64,000 nucleotides of DNA from Methylorubrum populi (GCF_002355515.1 NZ_AP014809.1:1946501-2010500); one strand, 5' to 3'; shown: positions 54,872 to 64,000, counted from the first letter of the stretch. The notes: generated by a model not told the origin, from the sequence alone. Made by a program: numbers and translations.

Positions 54872-55762
54872 ATGAGCATTCTCATCGACGAGAAGACCCC
54901 GATCCTCGTCCAGGGCATCACGGGCGATAAGGGCACCTTCCACGCCAAGGAAATGATCGCCTACGGCTCCAACGTCGTCGGCGGCGTCACCCCGGGCAAG
55001 GGCGGCAAGACCCATTGCGGCGTGCCGGTGTTCAACACCGTCAAGGAGGCGGTGGAGGCGACCGGCGCCACCACCTCGATCACCTTCGTGGCGCCTCCCT
55101 TCGCGGCGGACGCGATCATGGAGGCGGCCGATGCGGGTCTGAGGCTCGTCTGCTCGATCACCGACGGCATTCCGGCCCAGGACATGATGCGGGTGAAGCG
55201 CTACCTGCGGCGCTATCCGAAGGAGAAGCGCACGATGGTGGTCGGCCCGAACTGCGCCGGCATCATCTCGCCGGGCAAGTCGATGCTCGGCATCATGCCC
55301 GGCCACATCTACCTGCCGGGCAAGGTCGGCGTAATCTCCCGCTCCGGCACGCTCGGCTACGAGGCTGCCGCGCAGATGAAGGAGCTCGGCATCGGCATCT
55401 CGACCTCCGTCGGCATCGGCGGCGATCCGATCAACGGCTCCTCCTTCCTCGACCATCTCGCCCTGTTCGAGCAGGACCCGGAGACCGAGGCCGTGCTGAT
55501 GATCGGCGAGATCGGCGGCCCGCAGGAGGCCGAGGCCTCGGCCTGGATCAAGGAGAACTTTTCGAAGCCCGTGATCGGGTTCGTGGCCGGACTGACTGCG
55601 CCGAAGGGCCGCCGCATGGGGCATGCCGGCGCGATCATCTCGGCGACCGGCGACAGCGCCGCCGAGAAGGCCGAGATCATGAAGTCCTACGGCCTGACCG
55701 TCGCGCCCGATCCGGGCTCCTTCGGCCGGACCGTGGCCGACGTGCTCGCCCGCGCGGCGTAA
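54872..55762 (+). CDS. mtkB: Malate thiokinase small/alpha subunit
   Basis: The 296-residue product is homologous to succinyl-CoA synthetase alpha. It shows the CoA-binding start SILIDEKTPILVQGITGDKG, the motif VGPNCAGIISPG, SRSGTLGYEAA, and the phospho-His region MGHAGAIIS. It forms malate thiokinase with MtkA. ATG 54872 follows GGGGGAGGAATC. The gene pair order is that of M. extorquens. Confidence 0.96.
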   Translation: MSILIDEKTPILVQGITGDKGTFHAKEMIAYGSNVVGGVTPGKGGKTHCGVPVFNTVKEAVEATGATTSITFVAPPFAADAIMEAADAGLRLVCSITDGIPAQDMMRVKRYLRRYPKEKRTMVVGPNCAGIISPGKSMLGIMPGHIYLPGKVGVISRSGTLGYEAAAQMKELGIGISTSVGIGGDPINGSSFLDHLALFEQDPETEAVLMIGEIGGPQEAEASAWIKENFSKPVIGFVAGLTAPKGRRMGHAGAIISATGDSAAEKAEIMKSYGLTVAPDPGSFGRTVADVLARAA

Positions 55763-55961
55763 TCGCGCTGTCCCCTCTTCCGAGCGGGGAGGGGGCTTCG
55801 GGGTGGTGCGAGCGGCACCGCCTCACCTGACTTGAACGACCTGCCCCTCCTCGCTTCGGCCTCGCGTTTGGGAGGAGGGGGCTTTGTGGATCGGAGTGAT
55901 CCACCGTCCCGCAGGCCTGCCCACGGGAGTCCGAAAAGAGAACCTCGCCAGGGGGGATCCC

Positions 55962-58730
55962 ATGACCAAGACGCTGCACGCCCGGCCGTCAGCCGCGACC
56001 GACTCGACCTTCGCGCCGCCGGTCATCACCGGCACGGCGACCGAGGACGCCCTCGAGATCCTGTTCCACGCCCTGCTCGACGTGGCGCGCCGCCACGATC
56101 CCGAGCTGGAGGACGTGCTGCACGGGCGCGCCGACATCTCCTCCTTCACGCCGGAAATGCTGGCCCGCGCGCTGCAGGTGCAGGGCATCTGGTTCCAGCT
56201 CGTCTCGATCGCGGAGCAGAACGCGGCCATGCGCCGCCGCCGCCATGTCGAGCGCGACCAGGGCCGCGAGGCGCTGAACGGATCCTTCGCCAAGGTTCTG
56301 GCGGAAGCCTCCGCCCGGGGCATCGGCCCGCAGCAGATCCACACCCTGCTGAAGGATCTGCGCATCCGCCCGACGATCACCGCCCACCCCACCGAGGGCA
56401 AGCGGGTGACGGTGCTGGAGAAGCTGCGCCGGATCTACCTCGTGCTGCGCGAGCTGGAGTTGCCGCGCTGGACCGAGCGCGAGCGCAACGGCCTGATGAA
56501 CGAGCTGCGCGACCAGATCGAGCTGATCTGGATGACCGGCGAGCTGCATCTGGAGAAGGCCACCGTCGAGCGCGAGGTCGCCTGGGGCCTGCACTTCTTC
56601 GACGAGACCCTGTTCGAGATGCTGCCCGAGGTGATGGTCTCCCTTGAGGAGAGCCTCGCCCAATACTATCCCGACGAGACCTTCGAGGTGCCGCCCTTCT
56701 TCCAGTTCGGAAGCTGGATCGGCGGCGACCGGGACGGCAATCCCTACGTCACCGCCAGCGTCACCCGCGAGACGTTGCAGCGCAATGCGCTGGCGAGCCT
56801 GCGGCGCTACCGCGACGGCATCACCCATCTCGGCCGGGTGCTCTCGATCACCGAGCGCTCGCTGCCGGTGCCGGAGGCGTTCCGCCAGGAACTCGCCCAC
56901 ATGCTCGCCGAGTCCGGCGACGGGCGCGCCATCGCCAACCGCAACCCGGGCGAGGCCTACCGCCAGTTCCTCTCCTGTGTGCTGCGCAAGCTCGAAGCCA
57001 CCATCGCCCGCAACAAGGGCGCCCGCTCGGTCGGCCCCGATTATCCGAGCGCGGACGGGCTCATCAACGATCTGCGCACCCTCGAGAAGGGGCTCGCCGA
57101 CGCCAAGTGCGGGGCGCTCGCCACCGACATCGTGCGGCCGGTGCGGCGGATGGTGGAGATCTTCCGCTTCTCGACCGTGCGGCTGGATCTCCGCGAGAAT
57201 TCGACCCGCACCACCAAGACGCTGCACGCCCTGTGGAAGCTGCGCAACGGCGACCGCGAGCCGCCGGCGCTCGATGCGCCCGCCTGGAAGGAGTGGCTGC
57301 TCACCGAACTCGCCCGGCCGCGGACGCCGGAGACCTCGTTCGAGGATTTCGCCGACCGGCTGCCCGACGACGCCCGCGAGACGCTCGCCACCTTCGCCCT
57401 GGTCGGCGAAATGCGCGACACCCTCGACCGCGAGGCGTTCGGCGCCTTCATCCTGTCGATGACGCGCTCGACCGTGGACGTGCTCGGCGCCTACCTGCTG
57501 GCCAAGGAGGCCGGCATCTTCCTCGACGCCACCGGCACCGAGATTTGCCCGCTGCCGATCGTGCCGCTGTTCGAGACCATCGACGACCTGCGCGCCGCGC
57601 CGACCATCATGAAGGAGCTGCTCGGCATCCCCGTGGTGCGCCGCTCCACCCGCTGGCAGGGCGGGGTGCAGGAAGTGATGATCGGCTATTCCGATTCCAA
57701 CAAGGACGGCGGCTTCATCGCCTCGAACTGGGAGCTGTACAAGGCGCAGGTGCGGCTGACGACGCTCGGCAACCATCTCGGCGTGCCGATCGCCTTCTTC
57801 CATGGCCGCGGCGGCTCGGTGAGCCGCGGCGGCGTGCCGACCCATCGCGGCATCGCGGCGCAGCCGCCGGGCTCGATCCAGGGCCGCTTCCGCATCACCG
57901 AGCAGGGCGAGGTCGTCTCGTTCAAATACGCCAACCGCGGCACGGCGGCCTACCAGATGGAGCTGCTGGCGGCCTCGGTCTTCGAGCACGCCCTGCTCTC
58001 GGAAGGGAACGGCAACGGCTCGCGCGCCGAACTCGACGACGCGCTGGAGGCGCTCTCGGGCGCCTCGCGGGCGGCCTATGTCAACCTGCTCCAGGCGGAC
58101 GGCCTCGTCGATTACTTCCAGGCGGCGAGCCCGCTCGACGAGATCGCCCTGCTCAATATCGGCTCGCGGCCCGCGCGCCGCTTCGGCGCCAAGTCGCTCT
58201 CGGATCTGCGGGCGATCCCCTGGGTGTTCGCGTGGTCGCAGAACCGCCACGTCATCACCGGCTGGTACGGCGTCGGGTCGGGGCTGAAGAGCTTCATCGA
58301 CGTGCGCGGGCAACAGGGCGAAGCCCTGCTCAAGCGCATGTTCCGGGATTGCCGGGTGTTCCGCCTCGTCCTCGACGAGGTCGAGAAGACGCTGATGATG
58401 GTCGATCTGGAGATCGCCCGCGACTATGCCGGCCTCGTCGAGGACGAGGGCATCCGCGCGCGCATCTTCGGCATGATCGAGCAGGAATACGCGCTGACCC
58501 GCGAGATGGTGCTGCGGGTCTCCGGCGACGGCGAACTCGCCCAGCGCTTCCCGCAATTCAGCGAGCGCCTGCGCGGCCGGCTGCCGACCATCAACCAGGT
58601 CAGCCGCGAGCAGGTCGAGCTGCTGCGCCGCTACCGCAGCGAAACCGACGAGGACAAGCGCGAGGCGGTGAAGTCCGCCCTGCTGCTCTCGATCAACTGC
58701 ATCGCCGTCGGCTTCGGCGCGACTGGATAA
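55962..58730 (+). CDS. ppc: Phosphoenolpyruvate carboxylase
   Basis: The 922-residue enzyme carboxylates PEP to oxaloacetate, the CO2-fixing step of the serine cycle. Catalytic regions are TITAHPTEGKR, GSWIGGDRDGNPYVT, VMIGYSDSNKDGG, AFFHGRGGSVSRGG, and the C-terminal NCIAVGFGATG. Length is close to the family's ~900. ATG 55962 follows GGGGGGATCC. The ~200 bp before it contain the short inverted repeat CCCCTCTTCCGAGCGGGGAGGG (only its ends pair). No regulator gene accompanies it. Confidence 0.97.
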   Translation: MTKTLHARPSAATDSTFAPPVITGTATEDALEILFHALLDVARRHDPELEDVLHGRADISSFTPEMLARALQVQGIWFQLVSIAEQNAAMRRRRHVERDQGREALNGSFAKVLAEASARGIGPQQIHTLLKDLRIRPTITAHPTEGKRVTVLEKLRRIYLVLRELELPRWTERERNGLMNELRDQIELIWMTGELHLEKATVEREVAWGLHFFDETLFEMLPEVMVSLEESLAQYYPDETFEVPPFFQFGSWIGGDRDGNPYVTASVTRETLQRNALASLRRYRDGITHLGRVLSITERSLPVPEAFRQELAHMLAESGDGRAIANRNPGEAYRQFLSCVLRKLEATIARNKGARSVGPDYPSADGLINDLRTLEKGLADAKCGALATDIVRPVRRMVEIFRFSTVRLDLRENSTRTTKTLHALWKLRNGDREPPALDAPAWKEWLLTELARPRTPETSFEDFADRLPDDARETLATFALVGEMRDTLDREAFGAFILSMTRSTVDVLGAYLLAKEAGIFLDATGTEICPLPIVPLFETIDDLRAAPTIMKELLGIPVVRRSTRWQGGVQEVMIGYSDSNKDGGFIASNWELYKAQVRLTTLGNHLGVPIAFFHGRGGSVSRGGVPTHRGIAAQPPGSIQGRFRITEQGEVVSFKYANRGTAAYQMELLAASVFEHALLSEGNGNGSRAELDDALEALSGASRAAYVNLLQADGLVDYFQAASPLDEIALLNIGSRPARRFGAKSLSDLRAIPWVFAWSQNRHVITGWYGVGSGLKSFIDVRGQQGEALLKRMFRDCRVFRLVLDEVEKTLMMVDLEIARDYAGLVEDEGIRARIFGMIEQEYALTREMVLRVSGDGELAQRFPQFSERLRGRLPTINQVSREQVELLRRYRSETDEDKREAVKSALLLSINCIAVGFGATG

Positions 58731-58865
58731 TGCATACAATCTCGACGACGTGTCTCGGACCCGGCTGGACGGCCGGGCCGGGCGCGCGAGATAGAAGCGC
58801 GGCACGCAATCTGTGAAAGTGACCGCGCGCAGGACAAGACGGTCTCAAAGAACGGAGGACTCCCG

Positions 58866-59840
58866 ATGAGCTTCACCCTGATCCAGCAGGCCACGCCCCG
58901 CCTGCACCGCTCGGAACTCGCGGTTCCCGGCTCCAACCCGACCTTCATGGAGAAGTCCGCCGCCTCGAAGGCCGACGTGATCTTCCTCGACCTCGAGGAC
59001 GCGGTCGCGCCCGACGACAAGGAGCAGGCCCGCAAGAACATCATCCAGGCGCTCAACGACCTGGATTGGGGCAACAAGACCATGATGATCCGCATCAACG
59101 GTCTCGACACCCACTACATGTACCGCGACGTCGTCGACATCGTGGAGGCCTGCCCGCGCCTCGACATGATCCTGATCCCGAAGGTCGGCGTGCCGGCCGA
59201 CGTCTACGCCATCGACGTGCTGGTGACGCAGATCGAGCAGGCCAAGAAGCGCGAGAAGAAGATCGGCTTCGAGGTGCTGATCGAGACCGCGCTCGGCATG
59301 GCCAATGTCGAGGCGATCGCGACCTCCTCCAAGCGCTTGGAGGCGATGTCCTTCGGTGTGGCCGACTACGCCGCCTCCACCCGCGCCCGCTCCACCGTGA
59401 TCGGCGGCGTGAACCCCGATTACTCGGTGCTCACCGACAAGGACGAGGCCGGCAACCGCCAGACCCACTGGCAGGATCCGTGGCTGTTCGCCCAGAACCG
59501 GATGCTGGTGGCCTGCCGCGCCTACGGCCTGCGCCCGATCGACGGCCCGTTCGGCGACTTCTCCGATCCGGACGGCTACAAGTCCGCCGCCCGCCGCTGC
59601 GCCGCGCTCGGCTTCGAGGGCAAGTGGGCGATCCACCCCTCGCAGATCGATCTCGCCAACGAGGTCTTCACCCCCTCCGAGGCCGAGGTCACCAAGGCCC
59701 GCCGCATCCTCGAAGCCATGGAGGAGGCTGCCAAGGCCGGCCGCGGCGCCGTCTCGCTCGACGGCCGCCTCATCGACATCGCCTCGATCCGCATGGCCGA
59801 GGCGCTGATCCAGAAGGCCGACGCGATGGGCGGGAAGTGA
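58866..59840 (+). CDS. mclA: L-malyl-CoA / beta-methylmalyl-CoA lyase
   Basis: The 324-residue HpcH/HpaI-aldolase-fold protein has DVIFLDLEDAVAPDDKEQAR, IGFEVLIETALGMANVEAIA and AIHPSQIDLANEVF. It splits malyl-CoA into acetyl-CoA and glyoxylate, and works in the reverse direction on glyoxylate plus acyl-CoA in the regeneration pathway. The ATG follows ACGGAGGACTCCCG. It closes the serine-cycle cluster and is followed by a strong terminator. Confidence 0.97.
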   Translation: MSFTLIQQATPRLHRSELAVPGSNPTFMEKSAASKADVIFLDLEDAVAPDDKEQARKNIIQALNDLDWGNKTMMIRINGLDTHYMYRDVVDIVEACPRLDMILIPKVGVPADVYAIDVLVTQIEQAKKREKKIGFEVLIETALGMANVEAIATSSKRLEAMSFGVADYAASTRARSTVIGGVNPDYSVLTDKDEAGNRQTHWQDPWLFAQNRMLVACRAYGLRPIDGPFGDFSDPDGYKSAARRCAALGFEGKWAIHPSQIDLANEVFTPSEAEVTKARRILEAMEEAAKAGRGAVSLDGRLIDIASIRMAEALIQKADAMGGK

Positions 59841-59865
59841 TCTCTTTCCACCGGTAGAACGGAGG

Positions 59866-59897
59866 ATGGCCGGGCTCATGCCCGGCCATTTTCTTTT
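59866..59897 (+). terminator. Intrinsic terminator of the serine-cycle cluster
   Basis: ATGGCCGGGC (59866-59875) pairs with GCCCGGCCAT (59880-59889), followed by TTTCTTTT. It lies 26 bp past mclA and also close to the convergent DUF1003 gene. Confidence 0.88.
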
Positions 59898-59912
59898 GGG
59901 GCGGCCGGCGCG

Positions 59913-60458
59913 TCAGGCGCGGCCGTTCCGCTCGATCGCGTCGAGGACGGCGTCGGGCGCCACATCCCGGCTGAGTTCGCCGACTTCCGGATCGGCCCCT
60001 GTCTCGATACCCATCCGCTCCGTGATCGCCGACACCATCGCGACAAGTTTCGTCACCTCGTGCTCGGCCAGAAGGCTGATGTGGAGGTCGAGATCGGCCC
60101 GCTTGTCGGCCGCCGCGGCCATGCGGTTCTGGCTGATCAGCACGAAGGTCGAGAGAAAGATCGCTTCCACCGATGCCGAGGTCCCGAGGATCACGAAGGA
60201 CGCATCCCATTTCGGCAGGATCGGCAGCAGCCCCGTATTCACCAGGGTCCAGAAGCCGAACAGCACGACGTGCAGGGCGACGAACGCCATGCTGCCCGTG
60301 AACCGCGTGATCGTCTCGGCGATGCGATCCTGCAGGGAGGCGTCCCGGTCCGCGGCGCTTCGGCGCTCCTGCAGCGTCCGGATGTTGCGAAGGAGCGCGG
60401 GCGCCAAGCCTTCCGGCTGAGGCGGCGGATAGGTCGTCCGTGCGGCGGGGCTGTCCAT
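59913..60458 (-). CDS. DUF1003 membrane protein
   Basis: The 181-residue product has the DUF1003 features: an N-terminal polar segment, LQDRIAETITRFTGSMAFVALH and two transmembrane helices (about 75-95 and 107-130), then FLSTFVLISQNRMA and an acidic C-terminus. Family function is unknown. ATG 60458 (MDSPAART) is chosen over the longer frame to 60536. It is convergent with mclA. Confidence 0.83.
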   Translation of the reverse strand: MDSPAARTTYPPPQPEGLAPALLRNIRTLQERRSAADRDASLQDRIAETITRFTGSMAFVALHVVLFGFWTLVNTGLLPILPKWDASFVILGTSASVEAIFLSTFVLISQNRMAAAADKRADLDLHISLLAEHEVTKLVAMVSAITERMGIETGADPEVGELSRDVAPDAVLDAIERNGRA

Positions 60459-60772
60459 TCGTCTTGCCTTGGCGTCATGACGGGTCTCAGGAGGACGGTG
60501 GCGGAGCAACCGGCCTGAGCCGCGGGCTGATCCCAAGGGAGCGAGCGAAACCGCTGGAAGCCTCGTCCGGGACCGTGGTCGGCTCTTTCGGGCGGCCGCG
60601 GCGGCGGCGGTGCGTGGCCGCGAGCCCGCCTATCGCCGTTCGCCGACGGGGCCGGGCTTCGGGCGACGCATTCGCCTTTTCCGGAGAGCCGGCATCCCCC
60701 TTTCCAGGCGACGCCCTAACTCTGCCGTCGGGCGATCGCCCGCTCGACGGATCCATAGCCTGAGAGGCGCGC
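60459..60772. other. Intergenic region between divergent genes
   Basis: This 314-bp stretch holds the promoters for the DUF1003 and hydrolase genes. It is GC-rich with a (CGG)n-like run near 60597-60610. I see no clear hairpin, operator or RNA gene. Confidence 0.4.
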
Positions 60773-61648
60773 ATGACCGCGTTCGACGCCGACCTTCGCA
60801 GCCTCGCGGCTCAGACCACCCTGTCGCGCCGCACCGTGATCGCCACGAGCCTCGCCAGCGGCTTCGCGCTCGCGGTGCAGCCCGTGGCGGCCCAGACCAC
60901 CATCACCACGGACACCAATGGGCTGACGGCCGGCGAGGTGAGGATCCCGACGCCGAACGGCGAGATCCCCGCCTACCGGGCGATGCCGGCGGAGGGCGGG
61001 CCCTTCCCGACGGTGCTGGTCATCCAGGAGATCTTCGGCGTGCACGAGCACATCAAGGATGTGTGCCGCCGCCTGGCCAAGCTCGGCACCTTCGCCCTGG
61101 CGCCCGAACTCTACGCCCGGCAGGGCGATGTTTCGAAGTTGGCGAACATCCAGCAGATCGTCGGCGAGGTCGTCTCCAAGGTGCCCGACGCTCAGGTGAT
61201 GAGCGACCTCGACGCGGCCGTCGCCTTCGCCAAGGCGAGCGGCAAGGCCGACACGGCCCGCCTCGGCATCACCGGCTTCTGCTGGGGCGGGCGCATCACC
61301 TGGCTCTACGCCGCGCACAATCCGGCGGTGAAGGCGGGCGTTGCCTGGTACGGGCGGCTCGTGGGCGACAGCTCGGACCTGATGCCGAAGAACCCCGTCG
61401 ATGTCGCCGCCGACCTCAAGGCGCCGGTGCTCGGCCTCTACGGCGGGGCGGACCAAGGGATCCCGGTCGCGACGATCGACCGGATGAAGGAGGCCTGCCG
61501 GGCCGCCGGCAAGACCTGCGACTTCGTCGTCTATCCGGACGCGCCGCACGCCTTCCACGCCGATTACCGCCCGAGCTACCGGGCCGAGCCGGCGCAGGAC
61601 GGTTGGCGGCGGATGCAGGACTGGTTCCGGCAGCACGGCGTGGCGTAA
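60773..61648 (+). CDS. Exported dienelactone-hydrolase-family protein
   Basis: The 291-residue product has an RR-containing signal ([19 protein letters not shown], ending VAAQ), then the DLH fold with nucleophile Cys in [12 protein letters not shown], Asp in YGGADQGIP and His in [13 protein letters not shown] enzymes hydrolyse lactones or esters; export by the twin-arginine route is likely. The substrate is unknown. It begins a + strand run after the serine cycle but has its own upstream region. Confidence 0.84.
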   Translation: MTAFDADLRSLAAQTTLSRRTVIATSLASGFALAVQPVAAQTTITTDTNGLTAGEVRIPTPNGEIPAYRAMPAEGGPFPTVLVIQEIFGVHEHIKDVCRRLAKLGTFALAPELYARQGDVSKLANIQQIVGEVVSKVPDAQVMSDLDAAVAFAKASGKADTARLGITGFCWGGRITWLYAAHNPAVKAGVAWYGRLVGDSSDLMPKNPVDVAADLKAPVLGLYGGADQGIPVATIDRMKEACRAAGKTCDFVVYPDAPHAFHADYRPSYRAEPAQDGWRRMQDWFRQHGVA

Positions 61649-61818
61649 GGCCAGCGTCCGGCCGTTCGTCTCGTCGGCCTCACATCGTCGTCGCAAGCGC
61701 TAGCGAAGCAAACCGGAACACGGCATCTCCGAAGAGGTCGCGCCCTGGTTCGCCACGGCTTCGCCTCGCGATGACGGGAGCGAACGACAAGATCAGGCGG
61801 AGGTCGCCCAGCTTCGCT
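61649..61818. repeat. Intergenic stretch with REP-like sequence
   Basis: The 170-bp gap contains TTCGCCTCGCGATGACGGGA (near 61762-61782), sharing CTCGCGATGACGGG with the 3' flank of the exported-protein gene near 27704. Such short repeats are typical of interspersed palindromic repeats in this genus. No gene is supported. Confidence 0.45.
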
Positions 61819-62196
61819 TCACTTGTCGTACTTGATGTAGGCGAAACGCGGATCGGTTGGCGTCCCTTCGAGGGCGCCGCCCTCGGCGCCCGGCTGCCAG
61901 CTCACTACCTCCTCGATCTTCTTGGCCAGCGCAAAATCCTTCTCGGTGATGCCCTTGGCGGCGTGGTTCATCAGTCGGACCTCGACCCAGGCATAGGACG
62001 CGGTGAGGTCGGGATGGTGCCACGCGGCCTCGGCCAGATGGCCCACGGTGTTGATCACCATCAGCGTGCTCTTCCACGAGGCGGTCTTGTAGGTCCGGCG
62101 AATCCAACCGTCCTCCAGCCGCCACTCCGGAAGCTCCTCCTTGAGCCGCCGCTCCACCGTCGCGTCGTCGAGGACGCCCTCGCGTGCCTGTGCCAT
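61819..62196 (-). CDS. Pterin-4a-carbinolamine dehydratase (PhhB/DCoH family)
   Basis: The 125-residue product has the DCoH core EWRLEDGWIRRTY, GHLAEAAWHHPDLTASY and VEVRLMNHAAKGITEKDFALAKKIE, with catalytic His pair in HHPD. It recycles 4a-hydroxypterins; in methylotrophs such proteins may instead touch methanopterin or folate metabolism. ATG 62196 is preceded by AGGGAGGTGA at ideal spacing, better than GTG 62202. No phenylalanine hydroxylase is in view. Confidence 0.85.
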   Translation of the reverse strand: MAQAREGVLDDATVERRLKEELPEWRLEDGWIRRTYKTASWKSTLMVINTVGHLAEAAWHHPDLTASYAWVEVRLMNHAAKGITEKDFALAKKIEEVVSWQPGAEGGALEGTPTDPRFAYIKYDK

Positions 62197-62407
62197 CGTC
62201 ACCTCCCTTGGAACCGGCGAACCTTGGAACCGGCGAAAACCTGCGTCCGGACGGGCGGCGGCGCAAGCCGGATCGAAGCGCGCGGGCCCGCATGTCGCAG
62301 AGGAAACGCCGGGGCCGGCTGTGGACGGGGCGGAGCCGAGTCCCTATTAAAAAATTCAACAGAAAACGTCCGCTTCCCGAGAGGCGGGACGGCCTGATCG
62401 AGAATTC

Positions 62408-63415
62408 ATGAGGACGCCCATGCTGTCACGGCGCGGAATGCTCGCGACGGCGGCCCTGTCGCTCGCGGCGGCGCTGCCGACGGTTCGCCCCGCGCGGGCG
62501 GCGGGCGAGACATTCCGGCTCGGCGTGCTGCCCTTCGGCACCGCCTCCTGGGAGGCCGCGGTGATCAAGGCGCGCGGCTTCGATACGGCCAACGGCTTCA
62601 CCCTCGACATCGTCAAGCTCGCCGGCAACGATGCCGCCCGCATCGCCTTCCTCGGCGGTCAGGTGGACGCGATCGTCGGCGACCTGATCTTCGCCGCCCG
62701 GCTCGGCAACGAGGGACGCGGCGTGCGCTTCTCGCCCTACTCGACCACCGAGGGCGCGCTGATGGTGCCGGCCGGAAGTCCGATCACCGACCTGAAGGCG
62801 CTCTCGGGCAAGCGGCTCGGGGTGGCCGGCGGGGCGCTCGACAAGAACTGGATCCTGCTGAAGGCGCAGGCGCGCGAGACGGCGGGGCTCGAACTCGACA
62901 CCGCCGCGCAGATCGCCTACGGCGCGCCGCCGCTGCTGGCGCAGAAGCTGGAGAGCGGCGAGCTCGATGCGGCCCTGCTCTACTGGCAGTTCTGCGCGCG
63001 TCTCGAGGCCAAGGGCTTCAGGCGGCTGATCTCGGCCGACGACGTGATGCGGGCCTTCGGCGCCAAGGGCGCGGTCTCGCTGATCGGTTATCTCTACGAG
63101 GGTCACACCGTGGCCGACCGGGGCGAGGTGGTGCGCGGGTTCGCCCGGGCCTCGGCCGCTGCCAAGGATGCGCTGGCGAACGAGCCGGCCCTGTGGGAGA
63201 CGGTCCGACCGCTCATGGCGGCGGAGGACGATGCCACCTTCGCCACCCTCAAGCGCGACTTCCTCGCCGGCATCCCGCGCCGGCCGATCGCCGCCGAGCG
63301 CGCGGACGGCGAGCGCATCTACGCCGCCCTGGACCGGTTCGCGGGGGCGCAGCTCCTCGGCGCCGGCAAGACGCTGCCGCCGGATCTCTATCTCGACGCC
63401 GCGGGCAATGGCTGA
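62408..63415 (+). CDS. NitT/TauT-type ABC transporter substrate-binding protein
   Basis: The 335-residue product has a twin-arginine-like signal (SRRGMLATAALSLAAALP, ending ARA-AG) and the periplasmic-binding fold of the NMT1/SsuA group: FRLGVLPFGTASWEAAVI, LAGNDAARIAFLGGQVDAIVGD and KALSGKRLGVAGGALDKNWILLK (given in parts). The ligand could be a sulfonate, nitrate or a pyrimidine; the sequence does not say. ATG 62408 is used. The permease gene follows after 39 bp. Confidence 0.87.
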   Translation: MRTPMLSRRGMLATAALSLAAALPTVRPARAAGETFRLGVLPFGTASWEAAVIKARGFDTANGFTLDIVKLAGNDAARIAFLGGQVDAIVGDLIFAARLGNEGRGVRFSPYSTTEGALMVPAGSPITDLKALSGKRLGVAGGALDKNWILLKAQARETAGLELDTAAQIAYGAPPLLAQKLESGELDAALLYWQFCARLEAKGFRRLISADDVMRAFGAKGAVSLIGYLYEGHTVADRGEVVRGFARASAAAKDALANEPALWETVRPLMAAEDDATFATLKRDFLAGIPRRPIAAERADGERIYAALDRFAGAQLLGAGKTLPPDLYLDAAGNG

Positions 63416-63454
63416 CGACGCCGCGATGACGGCCTCGGTCCGCTGACGCTTCGC

Positions 63455-64000
63455 ATGGCCCTGCTCGCGCGCCTCCTCTCCCTCGCCGTCCTGCTCGCCC
63501 TCTGGCAGGGCGTCTCGGTCTACGCCGACATACGGACCCTGCCGGCACCGAGTGCGGTGCTCGCCTTCGTCCTGCGCGAGGCGGAAACGGGCGACCTCCT
63601 CTTCAATGTCGGCGTCACGCTCGCCCGCGTCGCGGTCTCCTTCGTGATCGCCATGAGCCTCGGCGTGCTGCTCGGCATCGCCCTGGGACGCTCGCGCTTC
63701 GCCGACCGGCTGCTCGACACGCCGCTTCTCGTGATCCTCAACACGCCGGCCCTCGTCATCACGGTGCTGGCCTATGTCTGGCTCGGGCTGACAGAGACCG
63801 CCGCCATCGTCGCGGTGGCACTCAACAAGTTGCCCAATGTCGCGGTCATCATGCGCGAGGGCGCCCGCGGCCTCGATCCCGGCCTGGAGGAGATGGCGAC
63901 GACCTACCGCTTCGACCGGCGCACCTGGATCGCCCACGTGCTGCTGCCGCAGCTCCAGCCCTTCATGGTGGCGGCGGCGCGCTCCGGCATCTCGCTCGCC
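63455..64000 (+). CDS. ABC transporter permease, SsuC/TauC type (3' truncated by window edge)
   Basis: The frame from ATG 63455 stays open to the last base (182 codons). Translation gives an N-terminal hydrophobic helix (LLARLLSLAVLLALW), a polar LPAPSAVLAF linker and several further helices, including LGVLLGIALGRSRF. The EAA-like loop follows as GLDPGLEEMATTYRF. This is the inner-membrane permease of the importer whose binding protein is encoded just upstream. An ATPase gene probably lies beyond the window. Confidence 0.85.
   Translation, partial: MALLARLLSLAVLLALWQGVSVYADIRTLPAPSAVLAFVLREAETGDLLFNVGVTLARVAVSFVIAMSLGVLLGIALGRSRFADRLLDTPLLVILNTPALVITVLAYVWLGLTETAAIVAVALNKLPNVAVIMREGARGLDPGLEEMATTYRFDRRTWIAHVLLPQLQPFMVAAARSGISLA

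Noticed and set aside
55989..58805. 938-codon - strand open frame opposite ppc
   Set aside because: Arg/Gly/Asp-rich antisense shadow of a well-supported PEP carboxylase gene; no motif.

Overview
The window reads as a chromosomal segment of a facultatively methylotrophic alphaproteobacterium, very probably Methylorubrum (Methylobacterium) extorquens or a close relative. The decisive evidence is a complete, ordered serine-cycle cluster on the + strand at 49193-59840: serine-glyoxylate aminotransferase (sga), hydroxypyruvate reductase (hprA), NADP methylene-H4F/H4MPT dehydrogenase (mtdA), methenyl-H4F cyclohydrolase (fchA), malate thiokinase (mtkA, mtkB), PEP carboxylase (ppc) and malyl-CoA lyase (mclA). 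High GC, dense packing, and companion alphaproteobacterial genes (chpT, eipA, a TIGR02302 protein, lptM-lysA) agree. No rRNA, tRNA, CRISPR array, prophage or intact insertion sequence was seen.

Layout. 1-2847 (+): the 3' end of a glycogen-debranching glgX, then upp, a quinone-oxidoreductase-like gene and a small membrane protein. 2932-7225 (-): hbd, etfA, etfB, a PduO-type cobalamin adenosyltransferase (MeaD-like) and a PagL-like outer-membrane protein. 7493-14040: a lipocalin-like protein, a twin-TM protein, a large TIGR02302 protein, a UVDE endonuclease and pxpBC. 14177-20939 (-): a cheA-cheW-cheY-cheB-cheR chemotaxis operon, preceded by chpT. 21246-27610 (+): cysQ-like, eipA behind a textbook CtrA box, a membrane coiled-coil protein, a Cys-rich secreted protein, lptM-lysA, an RBBP9-like hydrolase and a repeat-containing secreted protein. 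27719-36106 (-): the ycjX/ycjF-type pair, a RES/Xre toxin-antitoxin pair, and a large hybrid histidine kinase overlapping an O-antigen-ligase-like gene. 37299-42022: a CobW-family GTPase and a TetR regulator on the - strand, with a + strand operon of four exported proteins (metallo-hydrolase, SoxYZ-like carrier, CXXCW/rhodanese-like, thioredoxin-like) matching a quinoprotein-associated relay. 42432-48554: panB, rpmG, small genes, a PA0069-type radical SAM protein, rnhB, a GT4 glycosyltransferase and an LpxH-like phosphatase. 49193-59840: serine cycle. 59913-64000: a DUF1003 protein, a dienelactone-hydrolase-like protein, a pterin carbinolamine dehydratase and the start of a NitT/TauT-type ABC importer.

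How it fits together. MtdA and FchA interconvert methylene-H4F and formyl-H4F, the C1 entry to the serine cycle. Sga and HprA convert serine to glycerate via hydroxypyruvate. Ppc fixes CO2 to oxaloacetate, MtkAB activates malate, and MclA splits malyl-CoA into acetyl-CoA and glyoxylate, which returns to Sga. Glyoxylate regeneration needs B12-dependent mutases, so the adenosyltransferase at 5890-6462 and the acyl-CoA/ETF genes beside it are plausible supporting functions. The exported relay operon may serve the periplasmic PQQ enzymes on which such methylotrophs depend.

The most promising under-described items are the TetR-controlled quinoprotein relay operon, the hairpin-rich junctions and the palindromic repeat inside the serine-cycle cluster, and the HK/O-antigen-ligase overlap. 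Family names come from recognition of the translated sequences. No database search was run.
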